Assembly (NCBI GenBank): GCA_021850955.1
Contig: JAJZKH010000042.1
Span: 1-6,453 of the forward strand
Origin: Microcaldota archaeon
Lineage (GTDB): Archaea; Micrarchaeota; Micrarchaeia; Micrarchaeales; CABMGC01
Length of the DNA stretch: 6,453 bases
Reading direction: 5' to 3'
Positions within the stretch are counted from its first letter, which is position 1. Each line of letters begins with the position of its first letter. Positions 1-6,163 of the stretch are shown in pieces. The notes under the pieces were generated by a model that did no database searches, was not told the origin of the DNA, and worked only from the letters and a program-made list of their open reading frames with translations. The translations under genes and the position numbers were made by a program.

Positions 1-1
1 C

Positions 2-358
2 GGTTTTCCGAATATTAAAATTAAGCGTATTCGTAAGTCGGGAAAAGATGCGATATTATACTTATTAACTTATGTTATACCACTAGCATCACTACAGTAT
101 AACTCTATTACAGCTGATTTAGCAGTTTTATTTATATTTTTAATCACAGGATATATATACATAAAAACAGATTTGATTTATATAAATCCGATACTTAATA
201 TTTTGGGTTATAACATATACCTTGGGGATAGAGAAGAAGATAACACTTTTGATATAAAGATTGAAGAGTCAGTTATAATTATATCAAAAAGAAAAGCTGA
301 TTCGGTTTATGGTAATAAAATGGTCCAGTTATCGGGAAATATATACCTAGGTTATTGA
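2..358 (+). CDS. kwaA: KwaA-like membrane protein of a Kiwa-type defence system (3' part only)
   Basis: The reading frame is open from the left edge, so the start lies outside the window; 118 residues are visible. A basic stretch (KIKRIRKSGK) is followed by two probable membrane helices, about visible residues 16-32 (LLTYVIPLASL) and 36-54 (ADLAVLFIFLITGYIYI). Then comes a soluble tail opening with YINPILNILGYNIY (about 60-73) and continuing as an acidic, beta-looking segment to the end. In Kiwa, KwaA is a small membrane protein with about four helices, thought to sense phage at the envelope and to work with the cytosolic KwaB. The stop codon is four bases before the next ATG, so the two genes are co-transcribed. 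The identification rests on the helix-then-NPiL-GY tail layout and on the KwaB-like neighbour, not on a database match. A TTG at 173 could be mistaken for the start, but the frame clearly continues upstream through both helices. It could instead be another small defence-associated membrane protein. Confidence 0.6.
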   Translation, partial: GFPNIKIKRIRKSGKDAILYLLTYVIPLASLQYNSITADLAVLFIFLITGYIYIKTDLIYINPILNILGYNIYLGDREEDNTFDIKIEESVIIISKRKADSVYGNKMVQLSGNIYLGY

Positions 359-362
359 TAAT

Positions 363-1313
363 ATGGAGAATCTGAACAAAGTTTTGGAATTTTTAAATTT
401 GGATTTAGAGGGGGATTTATTTGTTATACTTAAAGTAAAGAAAGAATGGAAACTTAGGTATATCAAAATCAATAAAGAGGTTACTGTTGCATTTAATAAC
501 AAGTATAAGAAAATTCTTCAGAAACTCGTTGACAAAGGGGTAATATTAAAAGAATTCATGCCTACTGATTATGATCCAGAATCTAAAAGTTATATCCCTG
601 ATAAGGCTTTGGATTCCACTTCAAAAAGCCTTCTATCATCTATAGAAACTGCTGAGGAAGGTGGAGATATAGAACACTTTGATTTAGGTAAGATTAAAAT
701 AGGAACAATCAAGTTCATTGCCATTAGATTTAGAGATAATAACCGTAAAAGCCTTGTGATTATCCGAAAATACACAAATAGCAAATTTCTATCAAACGAT
801 AAAGCTATATTTTTGTTACTAACAACTAGGAGTTTAAAAATAGCTAAAAGTGAGAAGCTATTCCCAATCGATTATAAAGCAGATATAATAAATTTTGATA
901 ATGAATTACTTATTTTAGATAGGCCAATATTTAATGCTTTGTTTGGAGATAAATTTTTTGAGCAGGATAAAGATGTGTTATTTGATGAACTTAAAAAAGA
1001 GGAATCCTTTGATAAAAATAATTTGGAAGAGCTAGAGCAAAAAATTAAGTCTATTAATGATAAGGCTAAGATATCTAATATAAAAAATTCAGGTACGTAT
1101 AGAAAATTTCTAGAAGCATTTAAAAATAACCCCGAGCCTGTTTTTGATGAACTAAAAAAATCCGGTGAAGATGTAACTTTAGATAAAAGCGGTACTGTAA
1201 CCAAAATTAAATTTGGAAATCTGAAATCACTAAAAAGAGCGCTTAATGATGATCTTGTGCATAGCGATATAACTGGTGAGAGTTATATCTCTTATCAAAA
1301 AGAAAGGACTTAA
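363..1313 (+). CDS. kwaB: KwaB-like protein (DUF4868), Kiwa anti-phage system
   Basis: This is a 316-residue soluble protein with no signal peptide or membrane segment. The length matches KwaB, which is about 315 residues. The middle resembles the DUF4868 core: a beta-rich segment (about 110-135, GTIKFIAIRFRDNNRKSLVI), then about 165-200 with KLFPIDYKADIINFDNELLI and a DRPIFNALFGDKFF stretch like the family's 'iDf...d.iyI.n...FE.iF' pattern. The C-terminus (about 286-309, LKRALNDDLVHSDITGESYIS) fits the 'LnDdylkS.lTg..Y' ending of KwaB-like proteins. KwaB is the cytosolic DNA-binding partner of KwaA; the complex acts against phage DNA replication and expression. The gene starts four bases after the membrane-protein gene, with AGGTTAT at 349-355 as a weak ribosome site. 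It ends 13 bases before a convergent gene. Highly charged, lysine-rich stretches at 200-240 suggest a helical linker. The family call is from remembered sequence patterns and needs a profile search. Confidence 0.68.
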   Translation: MENLNKVLEFLNLDLEGDLFVILKVKKEWKLRYIKINKEVTVAFNNKYKKILQKLVDKGVILKEFMPTDYDPESKSYIPDKALDSTSKSLLSSIETAEEGGDIEHFDLGKIKIGTIKFIAIRFRDNNRKSLVIIRKYTNSKFLSNDKAIFLLLTTRSLKIAKSEKLFPIDYKADIINFDNELLILDRPIFNALFGDKFFEQDKDVLFDELKKEESFDKNNLEELEQKIKSINDKAKISNIKNSGTYRKFLEAFKNNPEPVFDELKKSGEDVTLDKSGTVTKIKFGNLKSLKRALNDDLVHSDITGESYISYQKERT

Positions 1314-1326
1314 TTGATAGAAATAT

Positions 1327-1626
1327 CTAGGAAAATTCAATCGAGCCGTAATTGTTTATTACAACGGTATCAGGTCTTCTTATCGCTACTGTTCCATTTT
1401 CATCGAATATCTCATCGAAAGTGTCAAAACTGTCCAAGTTGGTGTCCCTTTTTGATTTTATGCTTCTTAAATTGAATACTGCAGGTTGTATATGCTCTTT
1501 TTCTAGTAAATTTAGAATTTCCTGGAGTTTGCTGTATGAATCGGAAGTTAAAATACATTCATCTTTTATCTTATTATATCTTCCACTAAATTCTCCACAT
1601 AAATCTCTAAAATCCTTACTACCCAT
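1327..1626 (-). CDS. Hypothetical protein, 99 residues, acidic with beta-strand tail
   Basis: I do not recognise this protein. It is soluble and polar. The first 45 residues are mostly helical (KLQEILNLLEKEHIQ at about 33-47). They are followed by FNLRSIKSKRDTNLDSFDTFDEIFDENG and a tail that should form a beta strand, DTVVINNYGSIEFS. The ATG at 1626 is supported by a TATA-like box about 29 bases upstream, which implies a leaderless transcript; no Shine-Dalgarno sequence is visible. It is convergent with the KwaB-like gene (13-base gap) and downstream of the HEPN-like gene on the same strand, but it seems to have its own promoter. The opposite strand is also open (1352-1663). That translation is rich in serine and leucine like an antisense artefact, while this one has a normal acidic soluble composition, so I prefer this strand. 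Residues 56-63 (IKSKRDTN) closely match a motif in the unknown protein at the right edge. It could be an accessory protein or a remnant of a larger one. Confidence 0.6.
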   Translation of the reverse strand: MGSKDFRDLCGEFSGRYNKIKDECILTSDSYSKLQEILNLLEKEHIQPAVFNLRSIKSKRDTNLDSFDTFDEIFDENGTVAIRRPDTVVINNYGSIEFS

Positions 1627-1647
1627 ATCAGTTAATGGCGGTGATAG

Positions 1648-1663
1648 TTTAAATATTTTATAA
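1648..1663 (-). promoter_or_regulatory. Archaeal-type TATA box for the 99-residue gene
   Basis: On the minus strand this reads TTATAAAATATTTAAA, an A/T-only box whose centre is about 29 bases before the ATG at 1626. If it is a TATA box, transcription would begin at or next to the start codon, which agrees with the lack of a ribosome-binding site. In so A/T-rich a sequence a chance match is possible. Confidence 0.45.
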
Positions 1664-1729
1664 TCTTACAGTCTTTGTATTAAAGCTAAAATAGTATAGT
1701 TAAAGTTATTGTAATTTCTAATTTTAAAT

Positions 1730-2794
1730 TTATACTGAATTTAAAAATATAGCTAAATAGTTCATTAAATTTATTGCATCTGTTATCAGGCTCATTGCTT
1801 CAGAGTAGGATGCAAATTCATTATAATTATGAGAAAAGAGATTTCTCTGCTTTTTATTTGCCTTAGTAATTTCATTGATAACTTCATCTTTATCTTTAAC
1901 TATAAGTTTATCATCATATAATTTATTTATAGCTTGAGGTATCTTTTCTTGGTCAGAGAAACCATTTTTTCCTGCATATTCATTTATTTTATCCAAAATA
2001 CCACTTATTATTCTACCTGATATCAGTGCAGATCCAAGAGCATTCCCGCTAGTTCTTTCTTCCAATAAATTTATAGCTAATTTTGCATTTTTTATAAGTT
2101 TGTCGTCGTCAATAATTTTTTCTATATCTTCTACTTCTTGGTATAAAGCAGTTAGATTGCTCTTTTCTTCAGATGATGGGCTTTTTATTAAAGTGTCTAG
2201 TTTTGATACAATTTGCTTCGAAAATGAACCGATGATATCCACATAGGATATTGCATCATCTGTATCTAATTCATCGAGTTGGTTTTTTATAGGATTTAAT
2301 CCTAATTTTTGAGCTATAGCATTATATTCTTTTAAACCTTCATCAAAATTTTCGGCTAACGTTTCTATTCTAGTTATATTATTAATAAATGTTTGATACC
2401 TACTCCAATGTTCTTGAAGTTCTCTAGTAATATTTACTATATCTTCAAATCTCGCTTTTAAACCATTTAATTCTTCTTTATATGGTCGTTTTCTATCTAT
2501 TGCATACATAAAATTAATCACTATATTAGAGGCTGAAAAAAGTTCCAAAATTAAAGCGACTTTATGATCATCATCTAGATTTTCAACTTCGTAATTATCA
2601 GGATATTCTGGTATGCCTACTAATTGTTCTGGTGTAAGCTCTTGTTTTAGTCGTTTTCGTAGTTGATTGTATTGATTTAAAAAACCTGGCGCTTCAGCCT
2701 CCTTTTGTTTTTCACTACTTCCGTTATATGCTTTCCGAAGTGAGTAATTGAATGCTTCAAACATTTTTATAAGTTGATATAATTCCGATTTCAT
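1730..2794 (-). CDS. Putative HEPN-domain protein, 354 residues, all-helical
   Basis: The whole protein is predicted from its composition to be helical and soluble, with many acidic and lysine residues. The C-terminal part (about 235-354) looks like a HEPN domain. An opening helix (NALGSALISGRIISGILDKI, about 251-270) resembles the start of DUF4145-like HEPN domains. Residues 317-322, RNLFSH, are the canonical R-x4-H motif with the usual asparagine after the arginine (R317, N318, H322). A closing helix follows (SEAMSLITDAINLMNYLAIF, about 331-350). HEPN proteins are commonly RNases in toxin-antitoxin, abortive-infection and other defence systems, and some are only scaffolds. The first 230 residues are not recognised; they include a possible second helical bundle (1-100) and a coiled-coil-like middle (about 105-230). 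No nucleotidyltransferase (MNT) antitoxin gene is adjacent, so a standard HEPN/MNT pair is not evident. The start at 2794 is supported by a TATA-like element 25 bases upstream and no Shine-Dalgarno sequence. The gene is divergent from the restriction-modification genes. Confidence 0.75.
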   Translation of the reverse strand: MKSELYQLIKMFEAFNYSLRKAYNGSSEKQKEAEAPGFLNQYNQLRKRLKQELTPEQLVGIPEYPDNYEVENLDDDHKVALILELFSASNIVINFMYAIDRKRPYKEELNGLKARFEDIVNITRELQEHWSRYQTFINNITRIETLAENFDEGLKEYNAIAQKLGLNPIKNQLDELDTDDAISYVDIIGSFSKQIVSKLDTLIKSPSSEEKSNLTALYQEVEDIEKIIDDDKLIKNAKLAINLLEERTSGNALGSALISGRIISGILDKINEYAGKNGFSDQEKIPQAINKLYDDKLIVKDKDEVINEITKANKKQRNLFSHNYNEFASYSEAMSLITDAINLMNYLAIFLNSV

Positions 2795-2815
2795 CTTATT
2801 ATCTGACTTAATCCG

Positions 2816-2831
2816 TATTTAATCTTTTCTA
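2816..2831 (-). promoter_or_regulatory. BRE/TATA-like promoter of the HEPN gene
   Basis: The minus strand reads TAGAAAAGATTAAATA. A purine-rich stretch typical of an archaeal TFB-recognition element lies just upstream of a TTAAATA box centred about 25 bases before the ATG at 2794. This spacing predicts a leaderless or nearly leaderless transcript. Confidence 0.5.
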
Positions 2832-2879
2832 GACACAGTTTAAGTAATATAATTTTTGATCATTTTATTGTTTAGTCTG

Positions 2880-2974
2880 TACTTACTTGCAGGGCGCTTA
2901 TTACATTCTAATAAAAAGATACTATTTAATATAATAATATACTCTTCATTTTATGCCGAAGATACAAGTAAGTA
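2880..2974. repeat. 10-bp perfect inverted repeat flanking the regulator promoter
   Basis: TACTTACTTG at 2880-2889 is the exact reverse complement of CAAGTAAGTA at 2965-2974. One arm lies upstream of the TATA-like box of the small regulator gene and the other in its first codons, with 75 bases between them. A second AGTAAG at 2977-2982 follows the right arm. The placement around a promoter would suit paired operator sites for an autoregulating ribbon-helix-helix protein, but that role is inferred and the right arm is also coding sequence. Confidence 0.35.
2913..2932 (+). promoter_or_regulatory. BRE/TATA-like promoter of the regulator and restriction-modification genes
   Basis: AAAAAGATAC followed by TATTTAATAT places a purine-rich element next to a TATA-like box centred about 26 bases before the ATG at 2953. 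That is the spacing for a leaderless archaeal transcript starting at this ATG. No separate good promoter is seen for the methylase gene, so it is probably transcribed from here too. Confidence 0.5.
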
Positions 2975-3111
2975 TTAGTAAGGAGGAAGACAATATAATT
3001 AAACTTACTGGAGTTCTATACGAAAAAGAAAACAAAAACGTGGCACTAAAAAGCTTATTCTTGATTTCAAGGATAATCTCATTAAATGTAGGTAGTCACC
3101 AAATATGTTAG
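2953..3111 (+). CDS. Small ribbon-helix-helix-like regulator with apparent frameshift
   Basis: The ATG at 2953 opens a 52-codon frame ending at 3111, seven bases inside the methylase gene. The first 33 residues fit a mini ribbon-helix-helix DNA-binding protein: a beta strand (MPKIQVSIS), then helix A (KEEDNIIKLTGVLYE), then a KENKNVALK turn into helix B. After codon 33 the reading becomes unlikely (SLFLISRIISLNVGSHQIC). Adding one base in the A5 run at 3048-3052, or slipping back one base on the AAA codon, gives KLILDFKDNLIKCR and a stop at 3093-3095. This completes helix B in a 47-residue protein. The restored stop is 9 bases before the methylase ATG, so the pair would be a tight operon. The likely role is a transcriptional regulator of the restriction-modification gene or itself, or an antitoxin-like protein. 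The break may be a real mutation, a sequencing or assembly error in the A run, or recoding; the sequence cannot decide. Confidence 0.5.
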   Translation: MPKIQVSISKEEDNIIKLTGVLYEKENKNVALKSLFLISRIISLNVGSHQIC

Positions 3112-5993
3112 AAGTAACCGAAAGAACATTGTATCCAGAAATAATAGCTTTTTTGAAAGATAAACTCAATGCATCTGTAGCCGCCTCTGAAGTAAGAATA
3201 GGTACCGGTTATGCAGATATCTTTTTTAAAATAAAAGATATCCCTTTTATTTTAGAAATAAAGATTGGAGGGGACAATGAATTTATTAAAGCACTAGGTC
3301 AAGTATTCGATTATGCAAAGGCTTACAATACTTCAAATGCAATAGTGATTGTTTATCCAGAATCATGGCATGGTCTAAAACTTTTAGAAAGTTCAAAATT
3401 AACAGACTTAGTATTAAACACTAAACTTAGAGTGTGGATTCATACTGATGTTTGGACAGAATGGCTGGATCAAAAAAATAAGGAAGAATCTTTGATAGAA
3501 TTATTAACTCATTTAAATTCTAGGATAAACGAAAATGAAGTAGAATTTGATTTTGAGTCTGTAATAAAGGCGATAAGAGCAAGTATAGATACGTTGTATC
3601 AAGCAATTAGGCAAGCCAGAACAACTGAAATATTTGAGGAAGTAACAGAAAAGCTTGAGTTATTTGCTGGACTTAGTGGATTAAAAGGAGACAAAAAAAT
3701 AATAGAAGCGCAAGTCAATATTTTATCATCCTATCTTCTATTTAATCAATTGTTGTTTTATCAAGTTTATACAACAAAAAATCGATTAGCCAAGGATTGG
3801 CCTAAGTTAGAACCAATTTCAGATGTAAATGAATTGGACAATTATTTCAAGAGAATAACACATGAAGATTATACTCCAATATACGCAATAAAAATAATAG
3901 ACAAATTGCCTAATACCCACGATGTTATAAATTCGATAAATGCAACAATTAAAAGCTTAAGGTTGATTAAAGTTGAGAAAATAACTCAGGAGATTGCAGG
4001 AAGATTTTTTCATGCTTTGTTGCCTAAAGAAGTAGCCAAGACGTGGGCAGCATTTTATACTAATGTTAACGCAGCCGACATTCTTGCGGGTTTCTCTATA
4101 AACCACTGGGATGCTGAGGTGATAGATCCTGCTTGTGGATCTGGAACCTTATTATGTGCAGTTTATAGAAGGAAATTGAATGTTTACAGACAATTGAATA
4201 AAAATTTAGACTCAGAAACTCTAGATGTGTTACATAGAAGATTCTTGGAACAAGATATAACTGGGATGGATATAATGCCTTTCGCAGCGCATCTAACTAC
4301 AGTTAATTTAGCGATGCAGCATATAGAACAGCCAACTGATATAGTGAGGATAGCTAGAAGAGACTCTATACTGGATTCCTCTCCAACCGTTCTACGTGGT
4401 AAATTTTTTAAAGAGGATGGGATACTTATACCGGAATTTTCAGAACAGGCAAATGCAACATTACTTGGCGGGAAAGTGGTTTATAAAAAGATAGAAACAT
4501 CAAGTCCAAATGGCGGTGGTAAACCATTCAGATTAAAACCAGTGGATGTCGTTATTATGAATCCACCATTCTCTGATAGAAATAAATTACCAAAAGATTA
4601 TATTAAAAAATTAAAGAAATCTGCGCTTGGTGAAATATGCGGACATGAGATTAATTTATGGGGTTATTTTTTAGCATTAGCAGATCTTTTATTAAAACCA
4701 GGTGGAACGATTGCTGCTGTGATTCCTATAAATATTGCTCGTGGTGCTGCGACGCAGAAGATTAGAGAATTTTTAATCAAAAAGTATCATATTAAATTTA
4801 TTATAGAATCTGAAGCTGAAATAGCTTTTAGCGAATCATCTGCTTTTAGAGATGTACTTTTAATAGCAGAGAAAAGGATACCAAAAGAATCTGATAGTAC
4901 AAAAATTGTTTTTATCAAAAAACCATTACATGAATTGAAAGATGCAGACATACATAAGATACTTGATTTAGATAATGACTATGTAAGTATAAAAGAGATT
5001 ACTCATGAAAATTTAGAAGCGTATAAAGATAATTTAATGCCATTATTTTCTTCAAGTGGGCTAGTTGAATTGTTTAATAAAATTATTCTAAAATCAATAA
5101 AATTAACTAAATTTAATAGTAATTATGTAGATATTGGCTTGCCATTTAGACCTAAAGGTGTAGCAGATGGGGTATTTATAACAAATCCAACTAGCTTTGC
5201 TAGAATCAAAAATGCTACTTGTATATTTGATTATTCCACTAAAAAAGAAATCTACATAAAATTAAAAGAAAATAATAATTTAAAACTGAAACCATTGCTA
5301 AAGTCCGAACTTGTATCTGCATTAAGGACAAATACAGGTATAGATAGTATTTATATAACAAGTAAATCTGCAGATCTGGCATTAGCAAAGGAAGATGATG
5401 ACTATATAAAGTTATTACACCACTTTAAAAAAGATATTCCAATTAAATTTCCATGGGGTGAACACATAAAAAATAATCTTATAAGAAACGGTTCACAATT
5501 ATTTCTACCAAGAAAAATAAACTTGAAGTCTGATAACACTTATTCAATAGGAATTTATTCGCATGATAAACTTTATATTGCCGGTCCATCCTTGTGGTAT
5601 ATAAAAAGTAACGTTCTATCAAATGAGGATTTAAAGTTATTAGATTTATATATGAACTCTGTGCTTGGGATTATACAAATAATGTTATACAGCTCTAAAA
5701 CCCAAGGTGATTACTTAGAGATAATGAAATCCGATTATAGTTTATTCAAAGTACTCGATTTTAAAAAGCTGTCGCAGAAAGAGCGAAATACCCTATTAAA
5801 ATTGTTCGAAGATATTTCAAAAAATAAATTAAAACCAATCTTGACTCAAATAAAAGAAAGAGATATAAGTAGATACCGACTTGATATGCAAATCTTAAAA
5901 ATAGTTGGATTAGATGAGCATGCTTCTGAACAGTTCATAAAGAATGCTTATGATATGATTATTAAAGAATTAACAATAATGGATAGAGATTAG
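3105..5993 (+). CDS. Type IIG-like restriction-modification enzyme: PD-(D/E)XK nuclease + N6-adenine methylase + target recognition
   Basis: This single 962-residue chain appears to cut and to methylate DNA. The N-terminus (about 1-120) is a PD-(D/E)XK nuclease: E12 in the first helix, D38 in GYADIFF, E51-I-K53 in ILEIKIG, and a following helix GQVFDYAKAY with Q66 and Y70. A helical linker covers about 130-300. The methylase core has a motif X-like FYTNVNAADILAGF (about 317-330), motif I DPACGSG (341-347) for S-adenosylmethionine, GMDIMPFAAHLT (387-398), and catalytic motif IV NPPF (486-489), which marks an N6-adenine methylase of the Eco57I/N6_Mtase type. The rest (about 650-900) looks like target recognition, with LPFRPKGVADGVFIT at 679-693 and a type I/IIG-like LYMNSVLGIIQIML...TQGDYLEI stretch at about 848-872. 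All visible catalytic residues are intact. The ATG at 3105 follows a weak ribosome site (GGTAG, 3091-3095). No separate specificity, methylase or restriction subunit is present in the window, which supports a self-contained enzyme. Confidence 0.88.
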   Translation: MLEVTERTLYPEIIAFLKDKLNASVAASEVRIGTGYADIFFKIKDIPFILEIKIGGDNEFIKALGQVFDYAKAYNTSNAIVIVYPESWHGLKLLESSKLTDLVLNTKLRVWIHTDVWTEWLDQKNKEESLIELLTHLNSRINENEVEFDFESVIKAIRASIDTLYQAIRQARTTEIFEEVTEKLELFAGLSGLKGDKKIIEAQVNILSSYLLFNQLLFYQVYTTKNRLAKDWPKLEPISDVNELDNYFKRITHEDYTPIYAIKIIDKLPNTHDVINSINATIKSLRLIKVEKITQEIAGRFFHALLPKEVAKTWAAFYTNVNAADILAGFSINHWDAEVIDPACGSGTLLCAVYRRKLNVYRQLNKNLDSETLDVLHRRFLEQDITGMDIMPFAAHLTTVNLAMQHIEQPTDIVRIARRDSILDSSPTVLRGKFFKEDGILIPEFSEQANATLLGGKVVYKKIETSSPNGGGKPFRLKPVDVVIMNPPFSDRNKLPKDYIKKLKKSALGEICGHEINLWGYFLALADLLLKPGGTIAAVIPINIARGAATQKIREFLIKKYHIKFIIESEAEIAFSESSAFRDVLLIAEKRIPKESDSTKIVFIKKPLHELKDADIHKILDLDNDYVSIKEITHENLEAYKDNLMPLFSSSGLVELFNKIILKSIKLTKFNSNYVDIGLPFRPKGVADGVFITNPTSFARIKNATCIFDYSTKKEIYIKLKENNNLKLKPLLKSELVSALRTNTGIDSIYITSKSADLALAKEDDDYIKLLHHFKKDIPIKFPWGEHIKNNLIRNGSQLFLPRKINLKSDNTYSIGIYSHDKLYIAGPSLWYIKSNVLSNEDLKLLDLYMNSVLGIIQIMLYSSKTQGDYLEIMKSDYSLFKVLDFKKLSQKERNTLLKLFEDISKNKLKPILTQIKERDISRYRLDMQILKIVGLDEHASEQFIKNAYDMIIKELTIMDRD

Positions 5994-6022
5994 TTATGTT
6001 AAAAATTTTATATGTCGTCTAT

Positions 6023-6090
6023 TAAATCCCGTTTTTAATCTCGTTTATGTGGGTTTATATCATTATTTTTATTTTGAAAAAGTTTTTTTT
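6023..6090 (+). terminator. T-rich terminator region after the restriction-modification gene
   Basis: An imperfect stem (TAAATCCC at 6023-6030 with GGGTTTA at 6051-6057, one bulged base and a 20-base loop) is followed by T-rich tracts that end in eight T at 6083-6090. Archaeal transcription ends at oligo-T runs, with or without a hairpin. The region lies between the convergent restriction-modification gene and the leftward gene that ends at 6164. Confidence 0.45.
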
Positions 6091-6163
6091 AGTGATTAAT
6101 TTTTATATTCTATGCAACTATTTTGAGTTGTTCTATTAAATTTTCATAAAAGCTTTCAATAAT

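Noticed and set aside
173..358. Separate 61-residue gene starting at TTG 173
   Set aside because: The same frame is open to the left edge and encodes two probable membrane helices upstream, so this TTG is an internal leucine codon.
590..784. Minus-strand open frame inside the KwaB-like gene
   Set aside because: It is a shadow of the plus-strand gene, with composition typical of antisense translation and no promoter or ribosome site.
872..1204. Minus-strand open frame of 110 codons inside the KwaB-like gene
   Set aside because: It is a serine/leucine-rich antisense shadow of the lysine- and glutamate-rich KwaB-like coding sequence.
1352..1663. Plus-strand open frame of 103 codons opposite the 99-residue gene
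   Set aside because: The translation is rich in serine, leucine and phenylalanine, as expected for the antisense of an acidic soluble protein. It has no suitable upstream signal, and the opposite strand has a well-placed TATA-like box.
1327..2794. HEPN/MNT toxin-antitoxin pair
   Set aside because: The 99-residue neighbour lacks the GSxxxG...DxD nucleotidyltransferase signature of MNT antitoxins, and the two genes seem to have separate promoters.
3105..5993. HsdM subunit of a type I restriction-modification system
   Set aside because: The chain is too long and carries its own N-terminal PD-(D/E)XK nuclease, and no hsdS or hsdR gene is next to it; a self-contained type IIG-like enzyme fits better.
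6115..6156. Small hairpin (CAACT/AGTTG) and AAAGCTTT palindrome between the last two genes
   Set aside because: The stems are very short and expected by chance in A/T-rich intergenic DNA; no clear regulatory role can be argued.
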